Of a stretch of 64,000 nt of DNA, positions 33,911-46,202 are shown one piece after another. The notes under the pieces are model-generated. The model did not search any database. It was not told the DNA's origin and saw only the letters and a program-made list of their open reading frames with translations. Both the position numbers and the translations under genes were made by a program. The DNA comes from Adiantum capillus-veneris (Eukaryota > Streptophyta > Polypodiopsida > Polypodiales > Pteridaceae): NCBI GenBank assembly GCA_014529385.2, contig CM043971.1, positions 30,333,709 through 30,397,708 on the forward strand. The letters run 5' to 3'. Positions within the stretch are counted from its first letter, which is position 1; each line of letters starts with the position of its first letter.

Positions 33911-34763
33911 ACAAAGGCCGCTGTATACAAAAGCCAGGCATACATAACCGGACATCATCATCATACATAATCTAATTAGCCAGCCAGAGTCATTACATAA
34001 ATCAAAGCTATTTGTTGAAATTTATTACTAAAATGCTCGAGACAATGCCCAAGTTTGTGAAACTATAACCGGGACCTTCATTTTGAACCAAGATATTACC
34101 ACTGCATTCCAAGTTATGTAGACATTGTGTTGCTAGTTGGCTTTTGTCTTTTGTGTGAAGATATGCATCTCAATTTTGCAAAGCATTTTCATCTACTACT
34201 TTTGTAAATTTAATAAAAAATATTTTTCTAAGGTGACTTTTACTTTTTGAACTTTAGGTGATAAAGCTTTTTGAAAATATGTACCAAAAGCCTAACCTTT
34301 TTTTCTTTTGCTTTGAACAAGCGCTTGCTTCAAATGAAGGCAACATCAATCATGGCATGCAAAACAATGCTTTAGTCTAAAGCTACTTGTATAATAGCCC
34401 ATTTAGCTTTACAAATAGTCCATTTAGGTTTATGATTGGCAAAATTTTCGTATAAATTAACCTTCAAGATTCTTTGTTTCAAAAGGCTTATGTATCAATG
34501 AGTACTTTGTAAGTGGCAAATTTTTGGCTTTCAAAAAGAAGCCTTGGAGGAGAGTTGAATAACGTATACTTTCAATGTCTTCATTGATGATTGATACTTA
34601 CCTTAAATGTTATTTCGATTTTAAAATTTAAAATGATTATTTTATTTTATTTTTTATTTCACATCGTGACATGTCTTGACTTTTCTTACATTCTATTATT
34701 TTAGAATGATAAAGGGAAGCTTCACCTTGCATAATTCTAATAAATTTTGTACATACATATTTA

Positions 34764-34852
34764 TTTATTTATTTATATTTATATTTATATACACACATAT
34801 ATACACACACACATATATATGTATATATATATATATATTTATTTATTTATTA
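34764..34852. repeat. AT-rich compound microsatellite
   Basis: TTTA, ATAC/CACA and TA repeats in succession, ending in TTTATTTATTTATTA. Confidence 0.9.
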
Positions 34853-34958
34853 ATGAGTTCTTTTTATTTCACCTTTCATTTCATAGCTTTACATGGCTGG
34901 ACTTTTCTTGCATTCTATAGCTTACTAGTATGTGATCCGCACGTTGCTACGGTTAATT

Positions 34959-34963
34959 AGAAA
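34959..34963. other. Target-site duplication AGAAA, left copy
   Basis: AGAAA precedes the LTR at 34964 and recurs at 40133-40137 directly after the outer LTR end at 40132. Confidence 0.92.
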
Positions 34964-35086
34964 TGAAAGGGCGATGGTAATGCGTGTATTAGTCTCTATC
35001 CAACCGTGCTATCTTATATCCTCTCTCTAGCGTACACATTGTCCGACCGTACTGGTGGCCTTGCCCATAGGACCCATGTCCTTACA
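34964..35086 (-). repeat. 3' LTR of the older chromovirus
   Basis: On the minus strand it starts TGTAAGGACATGGGTCC. It aligns without gaps to 40010-40132. Confidence 0.93.
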
Positions 35087-35100
35087 TTACCCACCCCTTG
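35087..35100 (-). promoter_or_regulatory. Polypurine tract
   Basis: On the minus strand CAAGGGGTGGGTAA directly precedes the 3' LTR start TGTAAGG. Confidence 0.8.
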
Positions 35101-37619
35101 GAGAATCGTTTTTGTCCTCGAAAACGAACGTAGGAAAACGTTTCTTAAGTGCGGAGACATTCTTCCATGTAGAACCTTCTTCAAGTCTATCTAGCCATTT
35201 TACCAACACTTGTCGTCTGACATGATGTCTGGTGCGAAGCTCATGAGAATCCAAAAATTTTCGGGCTCATGAGGAATGCTTGGCGGTGCGATAAGGTCAA
35301 CCAGCACACCTGTGTCAATGACATTATCATTCTGTCCTAGCTGTTTTCATAAATGGCAAATATAAAAAATAGGATGAACTCGTGAGTTCTCTGGAAGAGC
35401 TAACTTATAGGCCACTTGACCTATACGTTTGAGAATAGTAAAGGGTCCACAATAGCGTGGTGAAATTTTAGCAACTTTTCTCATCTTCAAACTTTCTGAA
35501 TGCTCCGGAACTTTGAGAAAAACCTTGTCTGCTTCTTCGAAAGTAGCAAGATGTCGATGCTCATCTGCATACTTCTTATATCAATCTTGAGCTTTCTTAA
35601 CATTCTGTCGAGCAACTCGACGCATGTCAAAATGGTCTTGGAGAAAATCCTTCGCTTGTTGTATCTTCTCCTTAGCCAACCCCACCTTAACAGGTGATCT
35701 AGGTTGAAATCCATACAAAAGCATAAATGGACTAAACCCTGTAGTCATATGCTTTGAACTATTATAAGCAAATTCCAATATAGGTAAGTAGTCTTCCCAA
35801 TCGGTTTGCTTCTTGCTAACGTACGCTCGTAGCATATCCTCTAGCACTTGATTAACTCTTTATGTTTTACCATCCGTTTCTGGATGATCAGCTGTACTTA
35901 GATTAAGTTTTGTTTCTAACTTTTTGAACACAACTCTCCAGAAGTGATTATCGAACTTTCAATCTCTGTCACTACTGATACTAGCTGGAAGACCATAGAG
36001 TTTATATATGTTCTCTACAAATAGTCGTGATAATTCCGATGTCTTAACCATAGTTTTAGTGGGAATGAATCAACCCATCTTTGTGAGACGGTCTACAATT
36101 ACCCAAATGGCATCATGGCCACGATTTGCAGAAGGTAGTCCTACTACAAAATCCATAGAGATACTCTCCCACTTACCTTGTGGAATCTCTAAAGGATGTA
36201 AAAGACCACCTACCTTGAGGCGATCTGCCTTATTAACTTGGCACTATTGGCAGTTTAGTACGTACTCTTGAACATCATGATGTAAGCCCAACCAACAAAA
36301 TTATCGTCGAACTAAGGCATACGTCTTACGGATACCTGGATGACCAGCACTTTGACTATCATGACACTCAAATAGGATTTGGCGCTTAGTGTTTGAGTCC
36401 TTTGGCACACATACTCTACCTTTGTGGAGTAAGTAGCCATCATCAATGGAAAAATTCTTCCATCGCTTAAGCTCTTCTTGAGTAGGGGTAGAGCTCTGTG
36501 TGTTGGAGTTTCTATTTGCGCGTGTAGAGACATGTTGATCTGGCTGTTCAGAGACATGTGAGTGTGAGGGATCCCTTTTTAAAACTTCACTCTACACTTT
36601 AGCATATGATTGATCTTGTGCACACTTGTCACGTAATGACTCCAAAAATCCACTCTTTAGTTTCGTGAAAGCAAGTGAATTAATCTGAGGCATCCGACTT
36701 AGTGCATCCGCTACTACATTATATTGCCCATCTTGATGCCAGAATAAGAGATCACATGACCGAGATAACGTATCTCTATTTTGAAGAAATCGCACTTGCT
36801 TTGCTTAGCATACATCACGTGAGCTTGTAGCTGTTCAAACACTAATCGTAAGTGTTCTATGTGTTCATCTTCAGTCTTACTGTAAATGAGAATGTCATCA
36901 AGGAAAACCACAACAAATTTTCCAAGATAGGGACATAAGACACTATCCATGAGTGTCATAAATGTAGCTGGAGCATTGGTTAGACCAAAAGGCATAACCA
37001 AAAATTCAAAATGCCCGAATCGTGTTCTAAAGGCAGTTTTGGAGATATCTTGCAGTAGGATACGTACCTGGTCGTATCCTGAACGAAGATCTATCTTTGT
37101 ATAGTATCTTGCCCCGTGGAGTTGATCAAACAACTCATCCACTCGAGGTAGAGGATACTTCTTCTTGATGCTTATCGCATTTATGCGGGATAATCTATGT
37201 ACATGCGCATAGTACCATCTTTCTTTTTTACCAATAGAATTGGTGATGCCCAAGGCGAAGTGCTAGGTCTTATGAAACCACGAGCGATATAGTCAGCCAA
37301 CTGACTCTCAACCTCCTTGGCTTCTTTAGCACTCATACGATAAGGTGGTTTACTCATCGGTTTAGTGCCTGGCAAGACATCTATGCCATGGTGCACATCA
37401 CGTATAGGGGGTAAACCCGGTGGTAAAACACTTGAGAACACATCACTATACTCCGTGAGTAAGTGAGTCAGATTTTTCCGTGCAAAATGAGAAAGCAAAC
37501 TAGAGTTATGCTGTGATGGAGAATCTTGTAATTCCTATAATGTTTGTTTTACAATAGTTGCACGTTGCTCTATAGAATTAAAATTGAGAGCACTTTGCTC
37601 GTTAGATTTGTTAACACTT

Positions 37620-37740
37620 CATTTATCAGTAGAATTCATTGCACTTTGCATACCATTAGAATTCATTACACTTTGCATACCATTACTACAATTCATTGCA
37701 TTTTGCATACCATTACTCGAATTCACCGCACTTTGCTCTT
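37620..37740 (-). repeat. Intragenic minisatellite between protease and RT
   Basis: Three to four copies of a unit of about 30-36 bases (plus strand ATTCATTGCACTTTGCATAC then CATTACTA...). On the minus strand they encode repeats of the form N-G-M-Q-x-x-M-N-S. The corresponding linker of the element at 13945 has no such repeat. Confidence 0.85.
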
Positions 37741-39308
37741 GAGAATTCACAAGACTTGGAGACAAGTAGTAACACAAAAAGACTTCATCTATTAAATTTT
37801 CTTTCTGCAAAATAGAAAGCTCGGTTGTACATATAAGAGGTGTAGATGGTATATTTTTCTCACCAAGCAAAAGCACATGTTTACCATTGGCCATAAAAGA
37901 TAAGGAGTTGTGTTCATAAATAGTGTGCAATGTGTTTCCTAAACCATGCAGCCACTCCCATCCTAAAACTACATCAGCACGGTCCATGTTCATAACTTGG
38001 AAGTCAAGGGTCATCGTATGATCTTGAACAATAAGCTCAACCCCTTGAACTACCGTGTCCCATACTTCTTTATCATTCCCAGATATCTACTTCACCACAT
38101 ACTTGTGAGAGCAAGGAGTCTGTGTAAGCTTCAATTTCTTAACTAGCTTATAGTTCAAGAAGTTATGAGTTGCATCATCATCCACTAAAATACGAACACG
38201 TTGTCCGTTAAGAGTTCCATGCATGAGAATCAAACCATGGGGGCCAAACTTTGGGCTGCCACATTGAAGCAGGCACACAACACTTGTGCTTTTCTTCCAT
38301 ATGAAGAACCTCTACAAGACAATATTTAGGAGATGAATCTAATGTGAGGCGTTGCACTATGTGCATGGCCTTTTCTTTGCCTTGCAAAAGAGGACAATCT
38401 TTCTTGTTATGTTGGTCCAAAAGACATCTAAAACACAAATTGTGTTTCTTTGCACGCTCAAAATCAGCAGTGTTGAGAGACCCACGCGGAGTATCTCGTG
38501 ATTGCTTAGGCTTCTTAGCCTCTTGTGGGCGTGGAGAGGTAGATTGTCTCTTATTCCTCTTGGAACGTGTGGGAGATCTACCTCGCCATTGGCTCTTAGC
38601 CACATTGCTCTTAGCAAAATTATTCTTAGAGTAGGGAACATTTCCTTTCCTCTCTTGGTCATCATCATATCTTTGCGCATGAATAATGGCTTCTTCCAAA
38701 GTTTTTGGATGTTGGGTCTTGACATGAAGACGATAGTATTTGTCAAGAACCCTATTAAAACCCCGTATCTTTTGGAATTCATCTAACCTTCTAGTTTTAA
38801 TATGATTTCCTGATACTTCGAAAGGTACTGTGTGAGAGAGAGGCCAGACATGCGCATGCATCCCATGCTAACCAATTCTTATCTTCTTCATTGGAGTCCA
38901 AAAAATCTTTAGAGAAAGAAGCTTGAAACACAACCCAAGACCAAGGACGAGCATCTATTGGAAATGTCATCCACCTTATAGGCCTTGCCTTTAAGAGATA
39001 GATTTGTTTCCACAGCAGTCTTTATATCCGGGGTGTGTCTCAATCTATGAATATCACTTCATTTGTGTAAGAACGTATTGACTGCATCCTTGTTGCGATC
39101 ACGCTCTTCCCCGTGAAACTTAGGAATGGTGATATTCTTAAGTAATGCATTGCTACCTTTTGCATCTTCTGCATCATTTGTCTCTTGGACTCCTTGAGTC
39201 ATGCGAGCTTGGTTCCCTATTAGTGTCCGCAGCACCCGTGGTGCCCTGATTTTGATCTACGTGCTCAAAATCAAACGTGTGTGTAGGTGGGATATTCTCA
39301 CTGGCCAT

Positions 39309-39996
39309 GGTAAATACACACTAATGCAAAGAGAGAGAATAAAACGACAACTTGTACCTTGAGAAAGTGAAGTCTTTGTGTTTTTTATGCTCCGCGATTT
39401 GCGTTGCATGCGAACCTCGCCTTGCGCGATTTGAGCGCTTCACTTGTCGTTCGTTGTAAGAACAACTTTGATGATTCTTCACAAAAACCCGTCGTTTTTG
39501 TGAAGGCTTTTCTTCACTTTGAAGCTACCTCCTTGAGGAAAAAACGAATTTTTGGAGGAAAACTTGCCTTCCTCCAAGAAGTGAAAAGGAAGGGTGAAGC
39601 TACTTCCTTGAAGTTTGAAGCTTTCCCTTTCCTTCTAGTTTTCCTTTCAACACAAGTAGACTATCTTTCCTTATTATACACAACAAGGGCCAATAGCTTG
39701 ATGGTAAAGTGTTGACCTCTTACCCTCATGGGGTGGGTTCAACCCTCCTTCATGCAAAGGTTAATCGGGCCTTCCTACGTGCGCAGCCAACGGTGCCAAT
39801 GGAACCCTTCAAACCCTCAGTGATGTCGAGTTGTCGATTGAGTTTTCCTTGGTCGGCTCGCTGTCTGTCCTTGCACAGGAAACTATGCTTGCCTTCTTTT
39901 TGCTGCACAACGGAGACGTCGTTGTCTGCAGAACATGGGAGAGAAGCAGGGCGGCGCACGCACATGAAAACCGCTTTTAGCCTCCTCCCACAAAAA
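39309..39996 (-). other. Leader of the older chromovirus
   Basis: About 690 bp between the primer binding site and gag. It contains GAAGCTACCTCCTTGA-type direct repeats at about 39522-39620 and the SINE-like head at 39686. No gene is seen. Confidence 0.6.
39686..39757 (+). repeat. tRNA-like sequence with A and B boxes (SINE-like)
   Basis: TAGCTTGATGG at 39694-39704 resembles an A box and GGTTCAACCCT at 39736-39746 a B box, with tRNA-like spacing. Anticodon and acceptor stems pair poorly. It lies within the leader of the minus-strand chromovirus but on the plus strand, so it may be a nested tRNA-derived SINE. Confidence 0.4.
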
Positions 39997-40008
39997 GCTC
40001 GGATACCA
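39997..40008 (-). promoter_or_regulatory. Primer binding site, initiator Met tRNA type
   Basis: On the minus strand TGGTATCCGAGC follows the 5' LTR after one base. It differs from the usual TGGTATCAGAGC at one position. Confidence 0.85.
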
Positions 40009-40009
40009 A

Positions 40010-40132
40010 TGAAATGGCAGTGGTAATGCGTGTGATAGTCTGCACCCAATCGTGCTATCTTATAGCCTCCCCCTAATGTACACACTGTTCGGCCGTGCCG
40101 GTGGCCTTGCCCATAGGACCCATGCCCGTACA
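40010..40132 (-). repeat. 5' LTR of the older chromovirus
   Basis: It aligns without gaps to 34964-35086 with about 21 differences and is flanked on the outside by AGAAA. Confidence 0.93.
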
Positions 40133-40395
40133 AGAAACCAAGATTAATTTTGTGACACTCTCCTCCCTCATCTTTCCCCAAGGTGACAGCATGTGCAAAC
40201 GTTCTCTATGCATCAATAAGGTAGTGCCAAATATATTCTTGGATGCCCGGTGGCCTTGCCCATAGGACCCATGTCCTTACAAGAAACCAAGCTTAATTTT
40301 GTGACACTCTCCTGCCTCATCTTTTCCCAAGGTGGCAACATGTGCAAACATTCTCTATGCATCAATAAGGTAGTGCCAAATATATTCTTGGATGT
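40098..40395. repeat. 149-bp tandem duplication spanning LTR end and flank
   Basis: Bases 40098-40246 and 40247-40395 are two diverged copies of one unit. The unit holds the last 35 bases of the LTR, the AGAAA target-site copy and about 110 bases of flanking sequence. The duplication therefore happened after the retrotransposon inserted. Confidence 0.92.
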
Positions 40396-40845
40396 TTCAT
40401 TATTAACTAAGATCATCCTCCAAAGTTACGATAAGGCAGCTATAATAACTAACTATCAATAGTGACATCTCATATAGAAAAATGGAGGAGATGACATATA
40501 AACCCTTTGAGAAGACAATCCAATAAAAATCCACCCACATCAATGTGTTTATCATTATAACCTTTTTGAGATATAAAGTAATTTTTGGTGCTTTAAGTTG
40601 CTATATTGTTCCATTGACTTGGTTATTCCTTGATGTTCATTGGTTGGCAAATGACTTAGAGGTGATACATTTTTTTTCTTGTAGCATAGATTAATTGTTC
40701 TAGGATCTATAGATGGAATGTATAACCCTGGTGTACATGGTGTATAATTTATGAGGATTTGCAGACTTGCATATCACATAATATTCCAATCATAATTTCT
40801 AAGAGTTTGTTGTTCAAATAGCCAAGAAAGTTGATGCATGAGTTC

Positions 40846-40883
<38 letters not shown>

Positions 40884-41886
40884 AAAAGGGGATCTTCACA
40901 TACAACATTGTTCATTACAAAGGAATATGTGAACTATATAAAATGCCATTGAAATTTGTCTCCGATAATATTTTGAAGTAATTGGCTCTGCAAATGCCTG
41001 CTTACCTAATTCTCTATTCATCTATGTGTTGTGTTAAGTACTGGACATATTTGATGCACCATGTGTGTGTGCATTGTAGGGGGCTTTGTTAATGGCATGG
41101 ATAGGCTCTCTAGCCTTATTTATCTACCTATATTCATTATTTGAAAAAAAAGGGACATTCTTTCTCTCTTAATCACTTTGTATTAATAAAAATATAAGAG
41201 TGTTTGAAAAAGAAAAGAGACATTCTATCTCTCTGAATTACTTTGTATTGATAAAAATAAAAGGATGTTTCCATTATTATTTCATAATTGAAGCTTTAAC
41301 TTACTCTCAATGCAACCTCAAGCCATTCCTACACTCAAACTTTAGTTTTTCATATCAACATAGCCTACCAACATGCTCACAACTCTCCCCGTTGCTATGC
41401 TAGCCCACCCACACTTTCCAAGATTCATTATGATATCATCTAAATCCTTTCAAGATTCTATATCATTGAGAATCCAAAAACTGTGAGGTTAACCACATGC
41501 AAAAAATTACATGGAGCTTTGTCTACAAATGTAGCTAGGTGAATATGAGATTGAGAGTGAGATAAAGTAAACATCAATGAGTTTCAACCATTCAACATTC
41601 TCACTGACTCTCCACACTCTCTTTCCCTCTCTCTAAGTGTGTGTGTGTGAACTTGGTGATTGCTTCTTTGAGAGTATCCTCGCTGGTACACCATGGTGAA
41701 TGGAGCCCCCCAATCCTTACCTTAATCGGCATTCTTGTAGGACCGCATGTATCTCGGTGTCAATCTTCTTATGTGTGGCCTCATTGGTTTCCTTATGAGC
41801 CGCCATGACGGTTTTGGTCAGAGAAGCTTCCACTTCATGTGCTCTTGATGGAAAGATAGGCACTTCCATCAAGAGAACACTCTACA

Positions 41887-41933
<47 letters not shown>

Positions 41934-43781
41934 GCTTACCATGGGAAAAGTTTAATTCTTTAAGAGGAGTAGGGGTGTCAAGGGAGCTTTTTGAGGAATA
42001 TTTTTATGGAAAATGGATCGGTTGGCAAATTTATTGAAAAAGCTCTCTCCATGAACTTTGTGTTGGATTCCCTAATCTTATGCAAAAAGCTCCCTCCGCC
42101 AATTGTGCCGCCACATCAACAGACACAGCTAGAGCATGGCTGTTAGGTGGTTGGACGTCTTATATGAAATTCTAAGAATGTCCTTGCACAGAAGCAACAA
42201 TGCATATGAAGACAAGTGTATAAGTTTTACATGCAAGAGCATTAAATGACCCCTGATTCTACAAATAAAGTAATAGATTTTTTACCCTCTAATACAATAG
42301 AATAAAAATACAAAGATCAAAGTAATTGTTGCTGGATAGAACTTCTCTGATGCACCACTTAGTCCATTGTAGAGGTTAGCCAAAGACAATGCATGTGTGC
42401 ATGATTCAATTATTAGAGAATGCAATCCAAGCGGAGAAGGGGGGGGAAGGGGGCAGGGATGTACTTAACAATTCGATAGAGAAAAACACACCTCAATTGG
42501 CATGTTTCTATAGGTGTGAGTGTTAATTAGACTATACATGATTCATCTGCATTTGTTTTTTTGGTAATTTCTCCAATATCAGTTCTCCACAATTACATGG
42601 AGCAAGGTCATGTAACTCTGCTTTATTGCTATTGTGCTAGAGAAACCTACTATTCCGTCATGTTTTACCTTCATCATTAAGGTTAATAGCAGGTCAAGTT
42701 AACAGTAGGTCAAACACATGAAAGAGAAGTGATCCAATGGTAGGCAACGTGCAAAGGAAGTTTGTTGCTGTTGTGTTCATGTAAATGAAAAGCAATGTGC
42801 TTCTTTTCATGGCATTTGGGAAAATGTGATGGCAGTACGTCACCCACAATTTAGATGTCACATCAGTAGACATTGCTATAGAGTGCCAGACAAATCACGA
42901 TGTGAGTGTTGGGAACTTGCGAGCGACAAGCTTGACTACCAAGAAAGGACAACGACAGTGAGTGCAAGTTCATGAAAAGAGTATTAGGAAAAGGAACAAT
43001 CCACTTAATCACAATATCGGTCAAAGCCCACATATCTTTTGCTTTCTCACAGTTCACAAATAGGGTTATAAGAAGAGAGAATAACCACTTATTTACAAGA
43101 TCAGACTACTTAAGAATCGGCATATTTCTTTGTTCAAAAGAATGTTAAAAAATGATCGAGCGTTTGTAATGCTTTACAAAAAAGTTCAATGGTGACTTCG
43201 CAGAACGAGTGGCACAAAGCAAACCCTACATGGCGTGCATTCATATTTATTTCATCTTCCTTTACTAATTTGGCTTGGACCTAAACCACAATATGTTTAT
43301 TTTGTACATCTCCCATTGCCCATATGTAGTTGTGTGTCACGAACTGTAATAGTTAAATTTATATTGTAATTCATTTTGTCAGAATTCATGATTTGAGAGG
43401 GTGGCTTGTGTCTTCTTGTCCTTCTCCTACGCTTTAAGCATATTTTTTTCCAATGCACATGTCACTTTAAATGTTCAAGTAGATTGTGAAATAACAAAAA
43501 TAACTTCCTCCAAAACCTCTCTCCAACTAGGCACGAAAAGCTTTTTCCTTGCAAACACTATACCAATGAAATGCTTAGAAAAATCTCCCTCCAAAATCTC
43601 TTTCCATTCCCATCCCCTTTAAGAGAGGTTTTTCGTTTGGTTTTTGGTTTTTCCAATTTTCCCATGTGGCTAGTTGTACTCAGCTCTCACAGTTCCACAT
43701 TGTTTCTTCAATGTCCTCAGAATCATCACCATTTGGACATTCTTAGAGTTGTTTTTAAGTAATATAAATTAGGCACTTCTC

Positions 43782-43835
<54 letters not shown>

Positions 43836-44019
43836 TTATTGAAGGTAGAAATTATCTTCCTCTCTCTCTCTCTCTATGTATCTATCTATGTGTGCATGTA
43901 GTCGATCCATTGTTTCATCCCAAGGAAAATGTTTATCATCTTTTACCAAAAAATGAGGATATTTTAACGTCAGCAATTATGAGGATCAACCTCTCTCTAA
44001 TCTCTTTGCCTCTCTGCCC

Positions 44020-44040
44020 TATCTTCCTTTCATTGATTAG

Positions 44041-44071
<31 letters not shown>

Positions 44072-44230
44072 GCCCCCCCCACACACACACATACATAGAA
44101 CCTCTCTCTACTCTCTTCTTCTCGTTGATCAGTGCCCCTTTAATCTCTCTCTCTCTCTCTCTCTCCCCACAAACACACACATACACAGAACCTCTCTCTA
44201 CTCTCTTCTTCTCATTGATCAGTGCCCCTT

Positions 44231-44279
<49 letters not shown>

Positions 44280-44300
44280 ACACACACACACACACACACA
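44020..44300. repeat. Tandem block of about 90 bp with CT and CA tracts
   Basis: GAACCTCTCTCTACTC followed by TTCTCRTTGATCAGTGCCCC and a CT run occurs at 44098 and again at 44188. A more diverged third copy precedes them at about 43985. It ends in (CT)n(CA)n at 44236-44300. Confidence 0.85.
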
Positions 44301-44400
44301 TGCACGTACATGTGTTGAAATTGGCCTATCTACCATCCCAAAGGTGATTGACACAAGTAGATGTAGTCCTGCTAAATCTCATAGTGGACTATCCACAAAA

Positions 44401-44401
<1 letters not shown>

Positions 44402-44459
<58 letters not shown>

Positions 44460-44463
44460 CTCT
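44402..44463. repeat. (CT)n microsatellite
   Basis: A CT run of about 60 bases with one CG interruption near its end, about 50 bases from the start of the LTR at 44514. Confidence 0.95.
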
Positions 44464-44513
44464 CTTCCCTCCTCAATGACAATACTTCATGGATGGCCAA
44501 GTTTTGCCGCCGG

Positions 44514-46202
44514 TGGGATGGGGGAAATGGGAACACACCCGGTACACAAGCTAATTGCCTCTCTATAGCCCAGCAGGTACCCAACACCCCAAGCCACACA
44601 GAAACACGTACAGATGCACACTATCTGCCAACCTTCACACCATGGACTTGTCTACAAGAAATCACGACTACCCACATTCACACAGGGAGGTGACACACAC
44701 CTCGACCACACCACAGGCTTCCCACACAATTTCTCTACCTCCCTCTTTGCTCACATACACACAATCCCGGAGCCACCGCTACCACGAGCATACGGCAAAA
44801 AACACGATGCAGATAATATTGGCGGCAAACTAAACAAAAAACCATAACCAATTATGTATCCCACAAACTCAGTCAAATACAATTATGGCGAATTCGATAG
44901 TCGCCGACTTCATAGCGTGATGCTCTGTGCTGCTAGATGCTCCTTGCAGTTGGTCCTCGACAATTTCTCTTGTTTGGCAAAATGTCAGTTTACTTGTCTG
45001 CTTTACCCTTCCCGGTCATATCAGCGCTTCGGCAAGGCCCTCCTCTGTTGCTTCTTTTGCAGATTTGCACCCAGCTTTGCCCTTTGAAACTCTTGGCCAC
45101 CTGTCTCCTTGATGGCGCAACCCTACAGTCCGCCAATATCACACAGAGGCAGCCCCTCGTTTTTTCCTTGTCATTGGTGGACCTCCTCTGTTGCACCATA
45201 CGGCCCCTCACTCTCTTGGCCAGCTTGCCTCCTTCCTGCAACTCATGCCCTTCTTGCTTCAACCTGGCTGCCCTTTGTGGCCGTCCTCCCAACTGCAGCA
45301 CCTAGTCACCAAGTGGCGCAGCCCATGGCCGCCCTCAGCCTCTTCGCCTCTGGTCCCAGCGCTCTCACGATCCCTCCTCTGTACGGGCCTTCTCGTCACC
45401 TCATGGCGTCTCTCCTCTGTTGCACCTGGCGGCTCCTTTTTCCTCTGTCTTGCCACCCTCGGCAGCGCGCCCTCATACAGCCCTTGGCGGCCCTCTAGTG
45501 TCTGTAGCGTCCACCCCTTGGCTCTCCCTCATCTCAAGCCACCCGGGTTCCCCAAAACAATGCCACCTCTACTGCATGCACCAACAAGTGGCCTCGTTTC
45601 GAGTCTTGGTCCATGCACCACCACACAGATGGTGGCCATGCTTTTTCTGGCGCTCGTCATCTGCAGCCTTCTTTTTTTTTCCCCTTGAACTCAAGGCTTT
45701 TTTGACTTAGAGTGCACTCCCACGAACAAAGCAAGCGGCGACTGCATGAAGCTCCGCACATACTAAATCATAATCCGATACAAATTTCAATACCTGATGA
45801 TTGGCAAGATATTTGCTTTACGCTCATAAAAACCTTTGAGATGGCTATCCTCGACCAATATGGTGGGAAGCCATCCTCTCTCTGCTAGAAGCCACATTTG
45901 GCACACATCTGGATAGTCGAGTGTCGTGCAGACTTCCCGCACAAAATTCCATATCACAAAACTGATGGTACCTGCATCCAGCACTCCTTGTCCCGCTCAC
46001 AAGCTGATGATATCAACCTTTGCTCTTGCCGCCTGTGATAGTAGCAGGAAATCCTTGCAGTTTCCTCTAGCAAATGCTCGACCTCGATATACCTGTCCCC
46101 TAACACCATCAAAAACTTGCCCAATGTGTCTGCCACTTGCCTGCAAACTGCCATGCATGGACTTCATGCATCTCCATGGGTCGACAGTGTCGGGCTGCAC
46201 CA
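44514..46202 (-). repeat. 3' LTR of the gag-only element
   Basis: On the plus strand it starts TGGGATGGGGGAAATGGG and ends GGGCTGCACCA. It matches 47979-49641. I counted about 35 differences in the first 430 aligned bases, and one extra block of about 25 bases near 45610-45640. Long ORFs inside (for example 45191-45688) lie in a GC-rich part of the LTR and are not called genes. Confidence 0.92.

Larger units (their letters stand above)
32788..34958. other. Intergenic stretch without recognisable genes
   Basis: No domain is visible in any frame. A 25-base G run lies at 33886-33910. An AT-rich block with TTTA, CA and TA repeats lies at about 34764-34852. Confidence 0.5.
35087..39308 (-). pseudogene. 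Chromovirus Gag-Pol pseudogene
   Basis: On the minus strand the start is the ATG at 39308 (M-A-S-E-N-I-P), similar to the start of the element at 14907. Gag runs in broken frames to about 38430, with a CCHC knuckle (C-F-R-C..H..C) near 38440-38390. Protease reads V-D-D-D-A-T-H-N-F near 38190-38160; the usual Gly of D-[ST/D]-G-A is Asp here. RT (F-L-D-D near 36905) is readable in 37498-37181 and 37253-36714. RNase H is mostly lost between about 36780 and 36720, where the sequence jumps to its A-D-A-L-S-R end. Integrase continues to about 35590, with a stop where the catalytic Glu should be (before R-V-N-Q-V). The tail ends F-E-D-K-N and a TAA overlapping the polypurine tract. Many stops and shifts make it non-functional. 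Confidence 0.9.
34964..40132 (-). mobile_element. Complete older short-LTR chromovirus (Ty3/gypsy), minus strand
   Basis: Two 123-bp LTRs (40010-40132 is 5', 34964-35086 is 3'), an initiator-Met-type primer binding site, a polypurine tract and a perfect AGAAA duplication bound this 5169-bp element. The LTRs have equal length and differ at about 21 of 123 positions, so the insertion is much older than the one at 13945. Pol is clearly related to that element (shared F-Q-P-R-S-P-V and V-D-D-x-A-T-H-N-F), but the LTR sequences differ. Confidence 0.94.
40396..44513. other. Intergenic stretch, microsatellite-rich, without recognisable genes
   Basis: No domain is visible. (CT)n tracts lie at about 40850-40880 and 41890-41927, a (GA)n tract at about 43785-43828, and the CT/CA-rich duplicated block at 44040-44300. 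A (CT)30-type tract at 44402-44463 leads almost into the LTR at 44514. Confidence 0.5.

Noticed and set aside
34910-34963. TACTAGTATGTGATCCGCACGTTGCTACGG resembling the left ends of some plant Helitrons (motif shown in part: TACTAGTATG, CGCACGTTGC)
   Set aside because: The base before the possible TC start is not A, no matching CTRR hairpin end was found right of 40137, and the similarity is from memory only.
37640-37740. Regularly spaced repeats that could suggest a CRISPR-like array
   Set aside because: It is a coding minisatellite with degenerate contiguous units and no unique spacers, in plant DNA.
45109-45688. Overlapping plus-strand ORFs of 96-165 codons in GC-rich sequence, repeated at 48573-49128
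   Set aside because: They lie wholly inside the two LTR copies of the gag-only element, in overlapping frames, and differ in length between copies because of indels. GC content alone explains them.
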